Shown: positions 18,934 to 28,506, counted from the first letter of the stretch. The stretch is DNA of 64,000 nucleotides from Kitasatospora humi (GCF_020907985.1 NZ_JAJJPA010000005.1:62001-126000); one strand, 5' to 3'. Notes: generated from the letters alone by a model not told the origin. Numbers and translations: made by a program.

Positions 18934-19863
18934 TCAGCGGGACTGCTGGGCCGGCACGCCGAGCGAGTCATCGGACGGCACGGTGGCCGCGGCGACGGCC
19001 GCACCGGTCAGCGTGGCCAGCATCTCGCGGACGTTGGTCAGCTGGGCGTTGATCGAGTCGCGGCGGTTGGTCAGCGCGGCGAGCTCACGCTCGGACTCGC
19101 TGCGGATCCGGTCCGCCTTGGCGTTGGCGTCGGCCACGATGTCCTCGGCCTGGCGCTGCGCGGTCTCCACCGTCTGGCGGGCCCGGCGCTCGGCGTCGGT
19201 GCGCAGCTTCTCGGCTTCCAGGCGCAGCTGCTCGGCGCGGTGCTCGATCTCGGCGAGGCGCTTCTCGGCCTTCGCCTGACGGGCCGCCAGGTCGCGCTCC
19301 GACTGCTCGCGGCGCTTGGCCAGGTTGGTCTCGAACTCCAGCGCGGCCTGGGCGGCCTTGGTGCGGGTCTCCTCGAAGAGGGCGTCCGCCTCCTCGCGCT
19401 TGTTCTGCGCGTCCTTGTTGGCCTCGGCGCGCAGCTGGGCGCTGTCGCTCTTGGCCTTCTCGACGATCCGGACGCCCTCGTCCTCGGCCTTGGCCTTGCG
19501 GTCCTTGGCGTAGTTCTCCGCCTCGGTGCGGACCTGCTGGGCGGCTGCCTCGGCCAGCTCACGGTGCTGCTCGGCGGCGCGGTGCGCCTCCTCGCGCAGG
19601 TCCTTGGCCTCCTCCTCGGCCAGGCGCAGGATCTTCTCGACCCGGGCACCGAGGCCGGCGTACGACGGTTCGGCGTCGGCCACCGCGGCCTGGGCCGACT
19701 GGGTCTCCAGGTGAAGCTCCTCGATGCGCTTCTCCAGGGCGCTGATCCGTGCCAACGCGCTGTCACGATCGGCCACCAGCTTGGTGATCCGCTCGTCGAC
19801 CTGCGCGCGCTCGTACCCACGGCGCACCAGGTCGAAGCCGTGAGGGGAGTGACTGTCGCTCAT
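18934..19863 (-). CDS. filP: FilP-type coiled-coil cytoskeletal protein
   Basis: A 309-aa protein matching FilP of Streptomyces, an intermediate-filament-like protein that forms networks near hyphal tips and contributes to rigidity and polar growth. It begins MSDSHSPHGFDLVRRGYERAQVDERI. A short coiled coil is followed by a long Ala/Glu/Arg-rich coiled coil running almost to the end and a short tail. The ATG at 19863 fits the family length (about 310 aa); the longer frame upstream does not. Older annotation calls such proteins 'cellulose-binding'. It lies directly downstream of scy on the same strand, with its own 105-base upstream gap. Confidence 0.92.
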   Translation of the reverse strand: MSDSHSPHGFDLVRRGYERAQVDERITKLVADRDSALARISALEKRIEELHLETQSAQAAVADAEPSYAGLGARVEKILRLAEEEAKDLREEAHRAAEQHRELAEAAAQQVRTEAENYAKDRKAKAEDEGVRIVEKAKSDSAQLRAEANKDAQNKREEADALFEETRTKAAQAALEFETNLAKRREQSERDLAARQAKAEKRLAEIEHRAEQLRLEAEKLRTDAERRARQTVETAQRQAEDIVADANAKADRIRSESERELAALTNRRDSINAQLTNVREMLATLTGAAVAAATVPSDDSLGVPAQQSR

Positions 19864-19954
19864 GGGACTGGGTTTCCTGTCGTCAAACCAATGAGGTGGT
19901 TGAGGGAATCCTGACACGTTATCGGAGTGTCGTGGGCAAAAAGCCTATGTTTGA

Positions 19955-19967
19955 CGGACAATGTCCG
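19955..19967. promoter_or_regulatory. Palindrome in the filP promoter region
   Basis: CGGAC-AAT-GTCCG is a perfect inverted repeat just downstream of the scy stop and about 90 bases upstream of filP. The surrounding gap is comparatively A/T-rich; on the coding strand TTGAGC and TAGGCT, 19 bases apart, are possible -35 and -10 boxes flanking the palindrome. This suggests filP has its own regulated promoter. Confidence 0.4.
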
Positions 19968-19968
19968 C

Positions 19969-22900
19969 TCAATCGGGTGGTGTCCTCTCGGACCGGCTGC
20001 CACCCGATCGGGGGGCGCCCACTCCCGCGCCCGCCTTCGAGCCCCCGTTGGCCCCGGAGCCCCCCTTGCGTCCGGTCGGCTTCTCCGCCGCATCCCGGCC
20101 CGCCACCTGCTGGACCGGTGACGGCGCCTCGAAGGCCTCCAGGGCGGACAGCACGTCCTGCACCCGGGAGATCTCGGTGTTGATGTCCTTGCGGCGGCGG
20201 ACCAGTTCGTCCAGCTCCCGGCGGCCCTCGTCGGTCACCCGCTTGGCCTCGGCCCGGGCCGCCTCCTGCACCCGGTCGGCCTCCTTCTCGGCCAGCCGCA
20301 GCTGCTCGGCGGCGGCCTCCTCGGCGGCCCGCAGCCGCTTGGCGGCCTCCTCGGCGGCGGCCTCCAGCTGCTCCTCGGCCTCGTTCTGGGCGGTGCTGAG
20401 CCGCTGCTCGGCCTCCTCGGTCAACTGCTCGGCCCTGGCGGTGGAGGCGGAGAGCTTCTGCTCGGCCTCCTTGAGCAGGCCCTCGGCCTTGCGGACTGCC
20501 GCTATCCGCACCTTGGAGGCCTCCGCGGACGCCTCCGAGGTGAGCTCGGCGGCCCGCTCCTCGGCGGCGGCGACCAGGGCGGCGGCCCGCTCCTCGGCCT
20601 CGGCGACGGTGGCCACCGCCTGCTCCTCGGCCTCGGTGAGCTGCTCCTGAGCAGCCGTCACCAGCGCGTCCACCCGCTCCCCGGCGGACTTCATGGCCTG
20701 CGCGTTCTCCTTGCGGGAGCGCTCGTGCAGGGCCTCGATCTCGGCCTCGGTGCGCTCGCGCAGCTCCTCGGCCCGCTCCCGGATCGCGGTGGCGTCCCGG
20801 CGGGCCTCGGAGAGCAGCGCGTCGGCGTCGGACCGGGCCCGCTCCACCTCCGCCTGCCCGGCGGCCTCGCCGGCCGCGACCAGCCGCTCGGCCTCCTGGC
20901 GGGCGGCGGCCACCATGGCGTCCGCCTGCTCCTCGGCGGCGGCGGTGGTGGCCAGCGCGGTGGCCTGGGCCTCCTCACCGAGCGACTCGGCGTCCGCGAA
21001 GGCCTTCTCCAGCACCGTGGTGGCCTGGGCGCGGGTGGCCGAGTCGTACTGCTCGGCCTGCTCCCGGGTGGCGCGGTCGTAGGCGTCCGCGTTGGCCCGG
21101 GTCGCGGTGTCGTACTCCTCGGCCAGGGTGCGGGTGGCGGCGGCGAACTCGTCCGCCTCGGCGCGCACCCGGGCCGCGTACTGCTCGGCGTCGGCCACCA
21201 GGGCGGCGGAGCGCTCCTCGGCCTGGGAGACGGTGCGGTGGGCCAGCTCCTCGGCCTCGGCCAGGGTCTGCCGGGCGTGGGCGTCGGCCTCGGCGCGCTG
21301 CCGCTCGGCGTACTGCTCGGCGTCCGCCCGCAGCGCCGCGTCGAACTCGCGGGCCTCGGTGGTGATCCGGGCGGCGGTCGCCTCGGCCTCGGCGTGGGAC
21401 CGCTCCTGGAAGGCCAGCGCCTCGGCGCGGGCCGCGTCGGCCTCGGCCCGCAGCTGCTCGCTGTAGCCGTCCGCCTCGGCGGCGATCCGGGCCGCCTCCT
21501 GCTCGGCGGCGGCGCGCAGTTCGGCGGCCTCGGCGGTGGCGCGTTCGCGCAGTTCGGTGGTCTCGCGTTCGGCGGTGGCGCGCAGTTCGGCGGCCTCGGC
21601 GGTGGTGCGTTCGCGCAGTTCGGTGGTCTCGCGTTCGGCGGCGGCGCGCAGTTCGGTGGTCTCGGCGGTGGTGCGTTCGCGCAGCTCGGCGGCGGCCGCC
21701 TCGGCCTGCTCGCGCAGCTCGGCGGCGTCCCGCTCGGCCTGCGCCGTCTGCTCGGCGACCTGCTGGGCGGCCCGCTCGTGCAGCCCGGCCACCGAGTGGC
21801 GGACCGCGGCGGCCTCCTCCTCGGCGGTGGCGACCAGCTCGGCGGCCCGCGCGGTGGCGGCGGCGGTGGCCTCGGCGGCCTCCAGCCGGGCCTGCTCCAG
21901 CGCCTCGGCGGCCTCGGTGCGCAGCGCCGCGGCCTCCTCGGCGGCCCGTGCCAGCTCCTGGTCGGCCGCGGCCGCGGCCTGCTCCAGCTGGTCGGCGGCC
22001 TGCGCCCGCAGCGCTTCGGCGGCGCTCTGCGCTTCAGCGGCGATCCGGGCCGCCTCCTGCTCGGCGGCGGCCCGCTCGGCTGCCGTCTCGGCCCCGGTGC
22101 GCTCGCGCAGCTCGGCCGCCTCCTGCTCGGCGGCGGCCCGCAGCTCGGCCAGCTCGGCGGTGGTGCGCGCGGTCAGCTCGGCGGCCGCCGCCTGCGCCTG
22201 CTCATGGGTCTGGCGGGCCGCGGTGTCGGCCTGCTCGCGGGTCTGCCGGGCCGCCTCCTCGGCCTCCTGGCGGGCCTTCTCGGCGGCCGCCCGGGTCTCC
22301 TCGGCGGCCGCCCGGGCCTCCTCGCGCAGCCGCTCGGCGGCGGTCTCGGCCTCCTGGCGGGCCGTCCGAGCCGCCTCCAGCTCCTGCTGGGCGGCCGTCT
22401 CGGCCTGCTCGCGCAACTGCTGAGCGGCCGACAGCTGGACCGTCGTCTCCTCGCGGTCCCGGGCGACGGTGGCGGCGATCTCCTCGGCGGACCGCTGGGC
22501 CTCCTCGCGGACCGCGGCCGCGGCCGCCTCGGCCTCGGCCAGCAGCCGCTCCGCCTCGGTGCGGGCCTGCGCCTCGCGCTCCTCGGCGGCCTGCTGGGCG
22601 GCGGTCCGCAGGGCGGCGGCGGCGGCCTCGGCCCCGGCCCGCACCTGCTGGTCGTACTCGGCGGTGGCCCGGCGCAGCTCGGCGGTCTCGCGCTCGGCGG
22701 CGGCACGGTTCTCGGCGGCCGCCGCCTTGGCGGACGCCAGCACGTCCTTGCTCTGCTGGGCGGCGGTCGCGGTGATCTTCTCGGCCTCGGCGCGGGCGCG
22801 CTCCAGCATCTGCTCGGCCCGGGCCTGCTTCTGCCCCACCTGCTCGGTGGCCTCGGCGCGCATCCGGAGCACCTCGGCGGCGGCGCCCTCGCGCAGCTCG

Positions 22901-24648
22901 TCCGAGTCGGCCTTGGCCTTGGTGAGCAGCTCCTCCGCGGTCTTGGCGGACTCCTCGATCTGCGCCACGGCCTGCCGGCGGGCGTCGCCGCGGGTCTTGT
23001 CGGCCTCGGCGGCGGCCTGGGCGCGCAGCTCCTCGGCCTCGGCCCGCAGCCGGGCCGCCTCGTCCTGCATCCGCTCCATCCGGGCGCGGATGTCGGCGGC
23101 GTCGTCCAGCGCGGCGTTCTGGGCCTGCGCCACGGCCTCCTGCGCCTGCTCGCGCAGCAACTCGGCCTCGGCGGCGGCCTCGGCCCGGATCCGCTCGGCC
23201 TCGGCGGCGGCGGCCGCCCGGGTGGCCTCGGCGTCCTGGGTGGCCCGGGCCAGCGACTCCTCGGCGCTCTTGGCGGCCTTGGCCAGTTGCACGGTGGCGT
23301 CCTTGGCGCCCTCGGCCCGGCCCTGCTCGCGGGCGTCGTCGCGGATCGCCTCGGCGGCGGCCTCGGCCTGGGCGCGCAGCTCGGCGGCCTCGGCCTGCGC
23401 GGCGGCCCGCAGCTCGGCGATGTCCGCCTCGGCCTCGGCGCGCAGCTGCTGGGCGACGGTCTCGGCGGCGGCCCGCAGCCGGGCGTTCTCGTCGTCCGCG
23501 GCGGCCTTGGCGGCGTCCGCCTCGGCCTGGGTGGTCTGCGCCCTGGCCAGCTGCTCGGCGGCTTCGGCGCGGATCCGGTCGGCCTCCTCGGTGGCCTTGG
23601 CGACCATCCGGGCCACCTCGGCCCTGGCCGTCTGGGAGCGCTGCTCGCTGGCCGCCTCGCCGTCGGCCACCCGCTGTTCGGCCAGGAGGGCGGCCTCGGC
23701 CTGCAGCTGCTCGGCGGCGCGGGCGGCCTGCTCGCGCAGCTGAGCGGCCTCCTGGCGGGCCCGCTCGGCCTCGGCCCGGGCGTGCTCGCGCAGCCGCTCG
23801 ATCTCGGCGGCGGCCTGGGCGGCGGCCGCCTCGGCCAGCTCCCGGTCTCGGATCGCGGCCTGCTTGAGCTCGCTGATCTGGGCCTGGGCCTCGGCCAGCT
23901 TGCGTTCGGCGGCGGCCTGCGCGCCGGCCAGCTGCTGCTGGGCCTCACTGGCGGCGGCGGAGCGCTGCTCGGCGGCCTCGGCGCTGGCACCGGCCAGCAG
24001 CCGCTCGGCGTCGTTCTGGGCACGCTTGATGGCGGCCTCGGCGGCGGCCTGGGCCTCACCGCGGGCGGCGTTCAGGTCGGCGGCGGTCTGGGCACGGGCC
24101 TGGTCGGCCAGCGCGGCGGCCTCGGCGCGGGCGCCGGCCAGCAGCCGCTCGGCCTCGGCCCGGGCGTCCTTGAGCAGCCGCTGGGCCTCCTGCTCGGTGC
24201 CGGCCCGGGTCTGCTCCGCCCAGTTGACGTTCTCGTTGACGTGCTGCTCGGCGGCCCGGCGCAGCTCGGCCAGCTCCTCCTCGAGCCGGCGGCGGCGGGC
24301 GGCGAGCTCGGCCTCCAGCCGGGCGGTGCGCTCGGCGGCCTCGGCCATCATCCGCTGGGTGGCCGCCTGGGACTCGCGCAGTTGCCGCTCGGCGTCCGCG
24401 CGCAGCTGCTGAGCCTGCATCTCGGCGGTGCGCAGCATCTGCTCGGCCTGACCGGAGACGGCGTCGAAGGCCCGCGGCTGGGCGAGCTGCCGACGGGATT
24501 CGTGCAGCTTGGCCCGGAGTACCTCCACCTGGTAGGCGAGGTCCTCGGCATGCTCGACCGTCTTGTCCCGCTCCTTGCGAAGCCGCTCCATCTCGGCCTC
24601 GAACTGGGAGAGGTGATCCTCAACCTCGTAGCGGTCGTTGCCCCGCAC
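19969..24648 (-). CDS. scy: Scy, polarisome scaffold coiled-coil protein
   Basis: A 1559-aa, almost wholly coiled-coil protein matching Scy, the scaffold that gathers DivIVA, FilP and other proteins at hyphal tips and marks new branch sites. The N-terminus contains DHLSQFEAEMERLRKERDK and AYQVEVLRAKLHESRRQL. The rest is Ala/Glu/Arg-rich in long near-periodic repeats; a 51-residue coiled-coil repeat has been described for this protein class. The start is GTG 24648. The S. coelicolor protein is about 1326 aa as I recall, so this one is longer, partly through internal tandem repeats. The C-terminus is a Gly/Ser/Arg-rich tail. Confidence 0.93.
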   Translation of the reverse strand: MRGNDRYEVEDHLSQFEAEMERLRKERDKTVEHAEDLAYQVEVLRAKLHESRRQLAQPRAFDAVSGQAEQMLRTAEMQAQQLRADAERQLRESQAATQRMMAEAAERTARLEAELAARRRRLEEELAELRRAAEQHVNENVNWAEQTRAGTEQEAQRLLKDARAEAERLLAGARAEAAALADQARAQTAADLNAARGEAQAAAEAAIKRAQNDAERLLAGASAEAAEQRSAAASEAQQQLAGAQAAAERKLAEAQAQISELKQAAIRDRELAEAAAAQAAAEIERLREHARAEAERARQEAAQLREQAARAAEQLQAEAALLAEQRVADGEAASEQRSQTARAEVARMVAKATEEADRIRAEAAEQLARAQTTQAEADAAKAAADDENARLRAAAETVAQQLRAEAEADIAELRAAAQAEAAELRAQAEAAAEAIRDDAREQGRAEGAKDATVQLAKAAKSAEESLARATQDAEATRAAAAAEAERIRAEAAAEAELLREQAQEAVAQAQNAALDDAADIRARMERMQDEAARLRAEAEELRAQAAAEADKTRGDARRQAVAQIEESAKTAEELLTKAKADSDELREGAAAEVLRMRAEATEQVGQKQARAEQMLERARAEAEKITATAAQQSKDVLASAKAAAAENRAAAERETAELRRATAEYDQQVRAGAEAAAAALRTAAQQAAEEREAQARTEAERLLAEAEAAAAAVREEAQRSAEEIAATVARDREETTVQLSAAQQLREQAETAAQQELEAARTARQEAETAAERLREEARAAAEETRAAAEKARQEAEEAARQTREQADTAARQTHEQAQAAAAELTARTTAELAELRAAAEQEAAELRERTGAETAAERAAAEQEAARIAAEAQSAAEALRAQAADQLEQAAAAADQELARAAEEAAALRTEAAEALEQARLEAAEATAAATARAAELVATAEEEAAAVRHSVAGLHERAAQQVAEQTAQAERDAAELREQAEAAAAELRERTTAETTELRAAAERETTELRERTTAEAAELRATAERETTELRERATAEAAELRAAAEQEAARIAAEADGYSEQLRAEADAARAEALAFQERSHAEAEATAARITTEAREFDAALRADAEQYAERQRAEADAHARQTLAEAEELAHRTVSQAEERSAALVADAEQYAARVRAEADEFAAATRTLAEEYDTATRANADAYDRATREQAEQYDSATRAQATTVLEKAFADAESLGEEAQATALATTAAAEEQADAMVAAARQEAERLVAAGEAAGQAEVERARSDADALLSEARRDATAIRERAEELRERTEAEIEALHERSRKENAQAMKSAGERVDALVTAAQEQLTEAEEQAVATVAEAEERAAALVAAAEERAAELTSEASAEASKVRIAAVRKAEGLLKEAEQKLSASTARAEQLTEEAEQRLSTAQNEAEEQLEAAAEEAAKRLRAAEEAAAEQLRLAEKEADRVQEAARAEAKRVTDEGRRELDELVRRRKDINTEISRVQDVLSALEAFEAPSPVQQVAGRDAAEKPTGRKGGSGANGGSKAGAGVGAPRSGGSRSERTPPD
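21514..21711 (-). repeat. Three 66-bp tandem repeats inside scy
   Basis: Units start at 21514, 21580 and 21646 and are nearly identical at DNA level. Each encodes a 22-residue coiled-coil unit close to ELRERTTAEAAELRA plus AERETT. Twenty-two residues are two hendecads, so copies can be gained or lost without breaking the coiled-coil register. Confidence 0.85.
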
Positions 24649-25027
24649 TGCGCGGTCCCATCCATCTCCTGGTCGCGTCCTCGACCGGTGCGGCCCCCCG
24701 TACCCCCGAAGGGCTGTCGGTAGTACCCCCGAAGGGCTGTCGGCCCTGCCCCGGGGGCCGGCCGTGCCGGTCCTTGCATCCGCGACCAGTCCGGACGGTC
24801 ACGGTCGGAGCCGAACGGCCGCCGGAGCGCGGGCACCGCGCTCCACCGACCGGCTGGACTCCTGGGCGAACTCTTGCCTGTGGAGAATGGTGACAGATCC
24901 GACGAGCGACTGTTCAGCCGTGCCCTGGTAATGGACTCCCCTGCGACCCTGGGCAGTGTAGTGGGCCGATGGGGCGTTGTAACCGCCGAGGGGGGCAGCT
25001 ACCCAGGTTACCGGCGGGTCGGGCGGC
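24649..25027. other. 379-base gap between mce and scy, with a tandem repeat
   Basis: No gene is supported here. The gap carries the presumed scy promoter and leader. Two direct copies of a 21-base sequence (24700-24720 and 24723-24743, core CCCCCGAAGGG) are separated by two bases. Each can form a small CCC-TTCG-GGG hairpin in the scy message. Confidence 0.65.
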
Positions 25028-25465
25028 TCAGTGCTCCTCGGCGGGCTGCGCGGAGGTGACCAGCTCGGTGAGCACGCCGCCGCAGTCCTTGGGGTGCAGG
25101 AAGGTGATCCGCGAGCCCATCGAGCCGATCCGCGGCTGGTCGTAGAGCACCCGGATGCCCTTCGAACGGATGTCTGCGGCATCGCCGTCGACGTCGGCCG
25201 TGCCGAAGGCGATGTGGTGGACGCCCTCGCCGTTCTTCGCCAGCCACTTGGCGACCGTCGAGTCCTCGCGGATCGGCTCCAGCAGCTGGAGGTAGGAGGC
25301 GCCGCCGTCGCCGGTGTCGTTGATCTTGAGCATGGCCTCGCGGACCCCCTGCTCCTCGTTGACCTCGGAGTGGAACACCTCGAAGCCGTACGTGGCACGG
25401 TAGAACTCGACCGTCTTGTCGAGGTCGAAGCAGGCGATGCCGATGTGGTCGATGCGGGTCAGCAC
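25028..25465 (-). CDS. mce: Methylmalonyl-CoA epimerase
   Basis: A 145-aa vicinal-oxygen-chelate protein that interconverts (2S)- and (2R)-methylmalonyl-CoA. It shows the metal-binding start TRIDHIGIACFDLDKTVEFY, a second strand with GVHHIAFGTADVD, and a late Glu in KDCGGVLTELV, as in the family. The length is normal. It runs divergently from the acetyl-CoA acetyltransferase gene, 218 bases apart. Together with a mutase it channels propionyl-CoA-derived units into succinyl-CoA or polyketide precursors. Confidence 0.95.
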   Translation of the reverse strand: MLTRIDHIGIACFDLDKTVEFYRATYGFEVFHSEVNEEQGVREAMLKINDTGDGGASYLQLLEPIREDSTVAKWLAKNGEGVHHIAFGTADVDGDAADIRSKGIRVLYDQPRIGSMGSRITFLHPKDCGGVLTELVTSAQPAEEH

Positions 25466-25683
25466 TCTGGGCCCCCTTGGGGAGAAGCGGTCGCGGCCAG
25501 TGCTGCGCAGTGTCCCACCTCGGCGGGCGGCGGTCGCGTGCGAGCCTGATCACACCGCGGCTCCGGTGACGCCCGGGTTACGGGTCAGTACATTGAGCGG
25601 CATCCCTCTCCCCGGGCTCGTCGCCGTGCTCACGCATCGATCCGACGGACTCGCTGGCCAAGACGTGCGAAGGGGCTCGTGCC

Positions 25684-26886
25684 ATGCCTACCGCTTCCGC
25701 AACTACGTCCGTGATCGTCGCGGGCGCTCGCACTCCGATGGGCCGCCTGCTCGGCTCGCTCAAGACCTTCTCCGGCGCCCAGCTCGGCGGCCTGGCGATC
25801 AAGGCCGCGCTGGAGCGCGCCGGGGTTGCGGGTGACCAGGTGCAGTACGTGATCATGGGCCAGGTGCTGCAGGCCGGCGCCGGCCAGATCCCGGCCCGCC
25901 AGGCCGCGGTCGCCGCCGGGATCCCGATGTCGGTGCCGGCGCTGACCATCAACAAGGTCTGCCTCTCCGGCCTGGACGCCATCGCGCTGGCCGACCAGCT
26001 GATCCGGGCCGGCGAGTTCGACATCGTGGTGGCCGGCGGCCAGGAGTCCATGACCAACGCCCCGCACCTGCTGCCGAAGTCCCGCGAGGGCTTCAAGTAC
26101 GGCGCGGTCGAGATGCTCGACGCGATGGCCTACGACGGCCTGACCGACCCGTGGGCGAACATCCCGATGGGCGAGTCCACCGAGAAGCACAACGCCCGCC
26201 TGGGCATCCCGCGCGAGGCGCAGGACGAGATCGCCGCCCGCTCCCACCAGCGGGCCGCGGCCGCGCAGAAGAACGGCGTCTTCGAGGCCGAGATCGTGCC
26301 GGTCGCCATCCCGCAGCGCAAGGGCGACCCGGTGCTGTTCAGCCAGGACGAGGGCATCCGCGCCGACACCACGGCGGAGGGCCTGGCCAAGCTGCGCCCG
26401 GCCTTCACCAAGGACGGCACCATCACCGCCGGCACCTCCTCGCAGATCTCCGACGGCGCCGCCGCGGTGGTCGTGATGAGCAAGGCCAAGGCCGAGGAGC
26501 TGGGCCTGAGCTGGATCGCCGAGATCGGCGCGCACGGCAACGTGGCCGGCCCGGACACCTCGCTGCAGTCCCAGCCGTCCAACGCGATCAGGCACGCGGT
26601 GGCCAAGGAGGGCATCGCGGTCGAGGACCTGGACCTGATCGAGATCAACGAGGCGTTCGCCGCGGTCGCCTACCAGTCCGTCAAGGACCTGGGCGTCAGC
26701 CACGACATCGTCAACGTCAACGGCGGCGCGATCGCGCTCGGCCACCCGATCGGCATGTCCGGCGCGCGCGTGGTGCTGCACCTGGCGCTGGAGCTGGGCC
26801 GGCGCGGCGGCGGCATCGGCGCGGCCGCGCTGTGCGGTGGCGGCGGCCAGGGCGACGCCCTGATCATCCGGGTGCCGAAGGCCTGA
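25684..26886 (+). CDS. Acetyl-CoA C-acetyltransferase (thiolase)
   Basis: A 400-aa biosynthetic-type thiolase that condenses two acetyl-CoA into acetoacetyl-CoA or runs the reverse reaction. The nucleophile Cys93 lies in [12 protein letters not shown], His354 in [10 protein letters not shown], and the proton-transfer Cys384 in [12 protein letters not shown] purine-rich AAGGGG precedes the ATG. It is followed after 41 bases by the MeaB-type GTPase gene in the same direction, suggesting one transcript. Confidence 0.95.
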   Translation: MPTASATTSVIVAGARTPMGRLLGSLKTFSGAQLGGLAIKAALERAGVAGDQVQYVIMGQVLQAGAGQIPARQAAVAAGIPMSVPALTINKVCLSGLDAIALADQLIRAGEFDIVVAGGQESMTNAPHLLPKSREGFKYGAVEMLDAMAYDGLTDPWANIPMGESTEKHNARLGIPREAQDEIAARSHQRAAAAQKNGVFEAEIVPVAIPQRKGDPVLFSQDEGIRADTTAEGLAKLRPAFTKDGTITAGTSSQISDGAAAVVVMSKAKAEELGLSWIAEIGAHGNVAGPDTSLQSQPSNAIRHAVAKEGIAVEDLDLIEINEAFAAVAYQSVKDLGVSHDIVNVNGGAIALGHPIGMSGARVVLHLALELGRRGGGIGAAALCGGGGQGDALIIRVPKA

Positions 26887-26927
26887 ACCCCAGCGAGGCC
26901 GCAAACCCCATTCAGGAGAGAAGTTCG

Positions 26928-27884
26928 ATGAGCGATGTGCCCACCCTGGTCGAGCAGGCCCGCGCGGGGCGTCCGCGTGCGGTGGCCCGGCTGATCTCGC
27001 TGGTCGAGAACGCGGCTCCGCAGCTGCGCGAGGCGATGGCCGCGCTGGCGCCGTACACCGGTCAGGCCTACACGGTCGGTCTGACCGGCTCGCCCGGGGT
27101 GGGCAAGTCGACCTCCACCTCCGCGCTGGTCTCCGCCTACCGGCGGCTCGGCAAGCGGGTCGGGGTGCTGGCGGTGGACCCGTCCTCGCCGTTCTCCGGC
27201 GGAGCGCTGCTCGGCGACCGGGTGCGGATGCAGGACCACGCCACCGATCCGGACGTGTTCATCCGCTCCATGGCCACCCGCGGCCACCTGGGCGGGCTCT
27301 CCTGGGCCGCCCCGCAGGCGCTGCGGGTGCTGGACGCGGCCGGCTGCGAGGTGATCCTGGTGGAGACCGTCGGGGTCGGCCAGTCCGAGGTGGAGGTGGC
27401 CGCCCAGGCGGACACCACCGTGGTGCTGCTGGCGCCCGGCATGGGTGACGGGATCCAGGCCGCCAAGGCGGGCATCCTGGAGATCGGCGACGTCTTCGTG
27501 GTCAACAAGGCCGACCGGGACGGCGCGGACGCCACCGCGCGGGAGCTGAGCCACATGCTGGGACTCGGTGAGGCCCGGCAGCCGGGCGACTGGCGCCCGC
27601 CGATCGTCAAGACCGTCGCGGCCCGGGGCGAGGGCGTGGACGAGGTGGTGGAGGCGCTGGAGAAGCACCGCGCCTGGCTGGAGGAGCGCGGCGAACTGGC
27701 GGCCCGCCGGCGCCGCCGGGCCGCCCAGGAGGTCGAGGCGATCGCGCTGGCCCAGTTGCGGGCCCGGATCGGCGACCTGCACGGCGACCGCCACCTGGAC
27801 TCGCTGGCCGACCAGGTGGCCGCCGGCCGGCTGGACCCGTACGGCGCGGCCGACCGACTGGTGGCGGGCCTCACCGACCGCTGA
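26928..27884 (+). CDS. meaB: MeaB-type GTPase, chaperone of B12-dependent acyl-CoA mutase
   Basis: A 318-aa G3E-family GTPase (MeaB/ArgK) that loads and protects adenosylcobalamin in methylmalonyl-CoA or isobutyryl-CoA mutase. The P-loop GSPGVGKST is at residues 54-62, the base-II region [20 protein letters not shown] follows, ETVG is at 146-149 and NKAD at 193-196. CAGGAGAG precedes the ATG. Its client could be the IcmA encoded at 31048 or a mutase elsewhere on the chromosome. Confidence 0.93.
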   Translation: MSDVPTLVEQARAGRPRAVARLISLVENAAPQLREAMAALAPYTGQAYTVGLTGSPGVGKSTSTSALVSAYRRLGKRVGVLAVDPSSPFSGGALLGDRVRMQDHATDPDVFIRSMATRGHLGGLSWAAPQALRVLDAAGCEVILVETVGVGQSEVEVAAQADTTVVLLAPGMGDGIQAAKAGILEIGDVFVVNKADRDGADATARELSHMLGLGEARQPGDWRPPIVKTVAARGEGVDEVVEALEKHRAWLEERGELAARRRRRAAQEVEAIALAQLRARIGDLHGDRHLDSLADQVAAGRLDPYGAADRLVAGLTDR

Positions 27885-27891
27885 GCGGCAG

Positions 27892-27929
27892 AACGCTGAC
27901 GGGCCCTCGGGTGAGGGCCCGTCAGCGTT
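27892..27929. terminator. Bidirectional terminator
   Basis: A perfect 17-bp stem (27892-27908 with 27913-27929) with loop GGGT begins eight bases after the meaB stop and ends shortly before the converging MarR gene stop. Confidence 0.9.
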
Positions 27930-27941
27930 ATCCGGCGCCGG

Positions 27942-28457
27942 TCAGGGCTTGCCGCGCAGGCCGCGCAGGTGCTCGGCGATCGGGGCCAGTGCCTGGTACA
28001 TGGCGTCCAGCTGGTCGTCGTCCAGCCGGTCGATGAAGTGCGCCCGGACACTGCGCACGTGGTCGGGCGCGGCCTTGCGCAGGGTCTGCCAGCCCTCCTC
28101 GGTGAGCTGCGCGAACAGGCCCCGGCGGTCGCCCGGGCACTCCTGGCGGAGCACCAGGCCGGCGTTCTCCATCCGGGTGATCTGGTGGCTGAGCCGGCTC
28201 TTGGACTGCAGGGTGGCGGTGGCCAGGTCGGTCATCCGCATCCGCCGGTCCGGGGACTCGGAGAGCACCACCAGGATCTCGTAGTCGTTGATCGCCAGGT
28301 CGTACTGCGCCAGTTCGCGGCCCAGCTGGTACTCCAGCAGCTTGCTGACCTCCAGGTGGGCACGCCAGAAGCGCTGCTCACGGGCGGTCAGCCAGGGGGC
28401 GTCGTCCTCGGTGGCAGCGACCGGCAGCCGCGTCGGCTCGTCAGCGTGCGTGTCCAT
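27942..28457 (-). CDS. MarR family transcriptional regulator
   Basis: A 171-aa winged-helix regulator. The DNA-binding region reads MTDLATATLQSKSRLSHQITRMENAGLV, followed by the wing residues CPGDRRGLFAQLT. I chose ATG 28457: no ribosome site is visible, but TATGCT ends six bases upstream, which fits a leaderless transcript. A TTG start at 28484 would add nine residues and overlap the likely operator. The neighbouring palindrome suggests self-regulation. It ends at a bidirectional terminator shared with meaB. Confidence 0.88.
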   Translation of the reverse strand: MDTHADEPTRLPVAATEDDAPWLTAREQRFWRAHLEVSKLLEYQLGRELAQYDLAINDYEILVVLSESPDRRMRMTDLATATLQSKSRLSHQITRMENAGLVLRQECPGDRRGLFAQLTEEGWQTLRKAAPDHVRSVRAHFIDRLDDDQLDAMYQALAPIAEHLRGLRGKP

Positions 28458-28475
28458 ACCGACAGCATACCCGGA

Positions 28476-28495
28476 ATTGTTCAACTTTCTACAAT
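28476..28495. promoter_or_regulatory. MarR-type operator palindrome
   Basis: ATTGT-N10-ACAAT lies in a locally A/T-rich patch (AATTGTTCAACTTTCTACAAT) immediately upstream of the -10-like TATGCT of the marR gene. Half-sites of the TTG/CAA type with about this spacing are typical for MarR dimers. It also lies just downstream of nothing but the DUF2127 gene, so it most likely controls marR. Confidence 0.6.
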
Positions 28496-28506
28496 CTCCG
28501 CCCCGG

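Noticed and set aside
21514..21711. CRISPR-like repetition in scy
   Set aside because: The repeats are contiguous, in frame and encode coiled coil. There are no spacers and no cas genes.
20725..24723. A 1332-codon open frame on the plus strand across scy
   Set aside because: It is the antisense shadow of the very regular, G/C-rich scy codons (Gly/Leu-rich nonsense). Scy itself has clear family homology.
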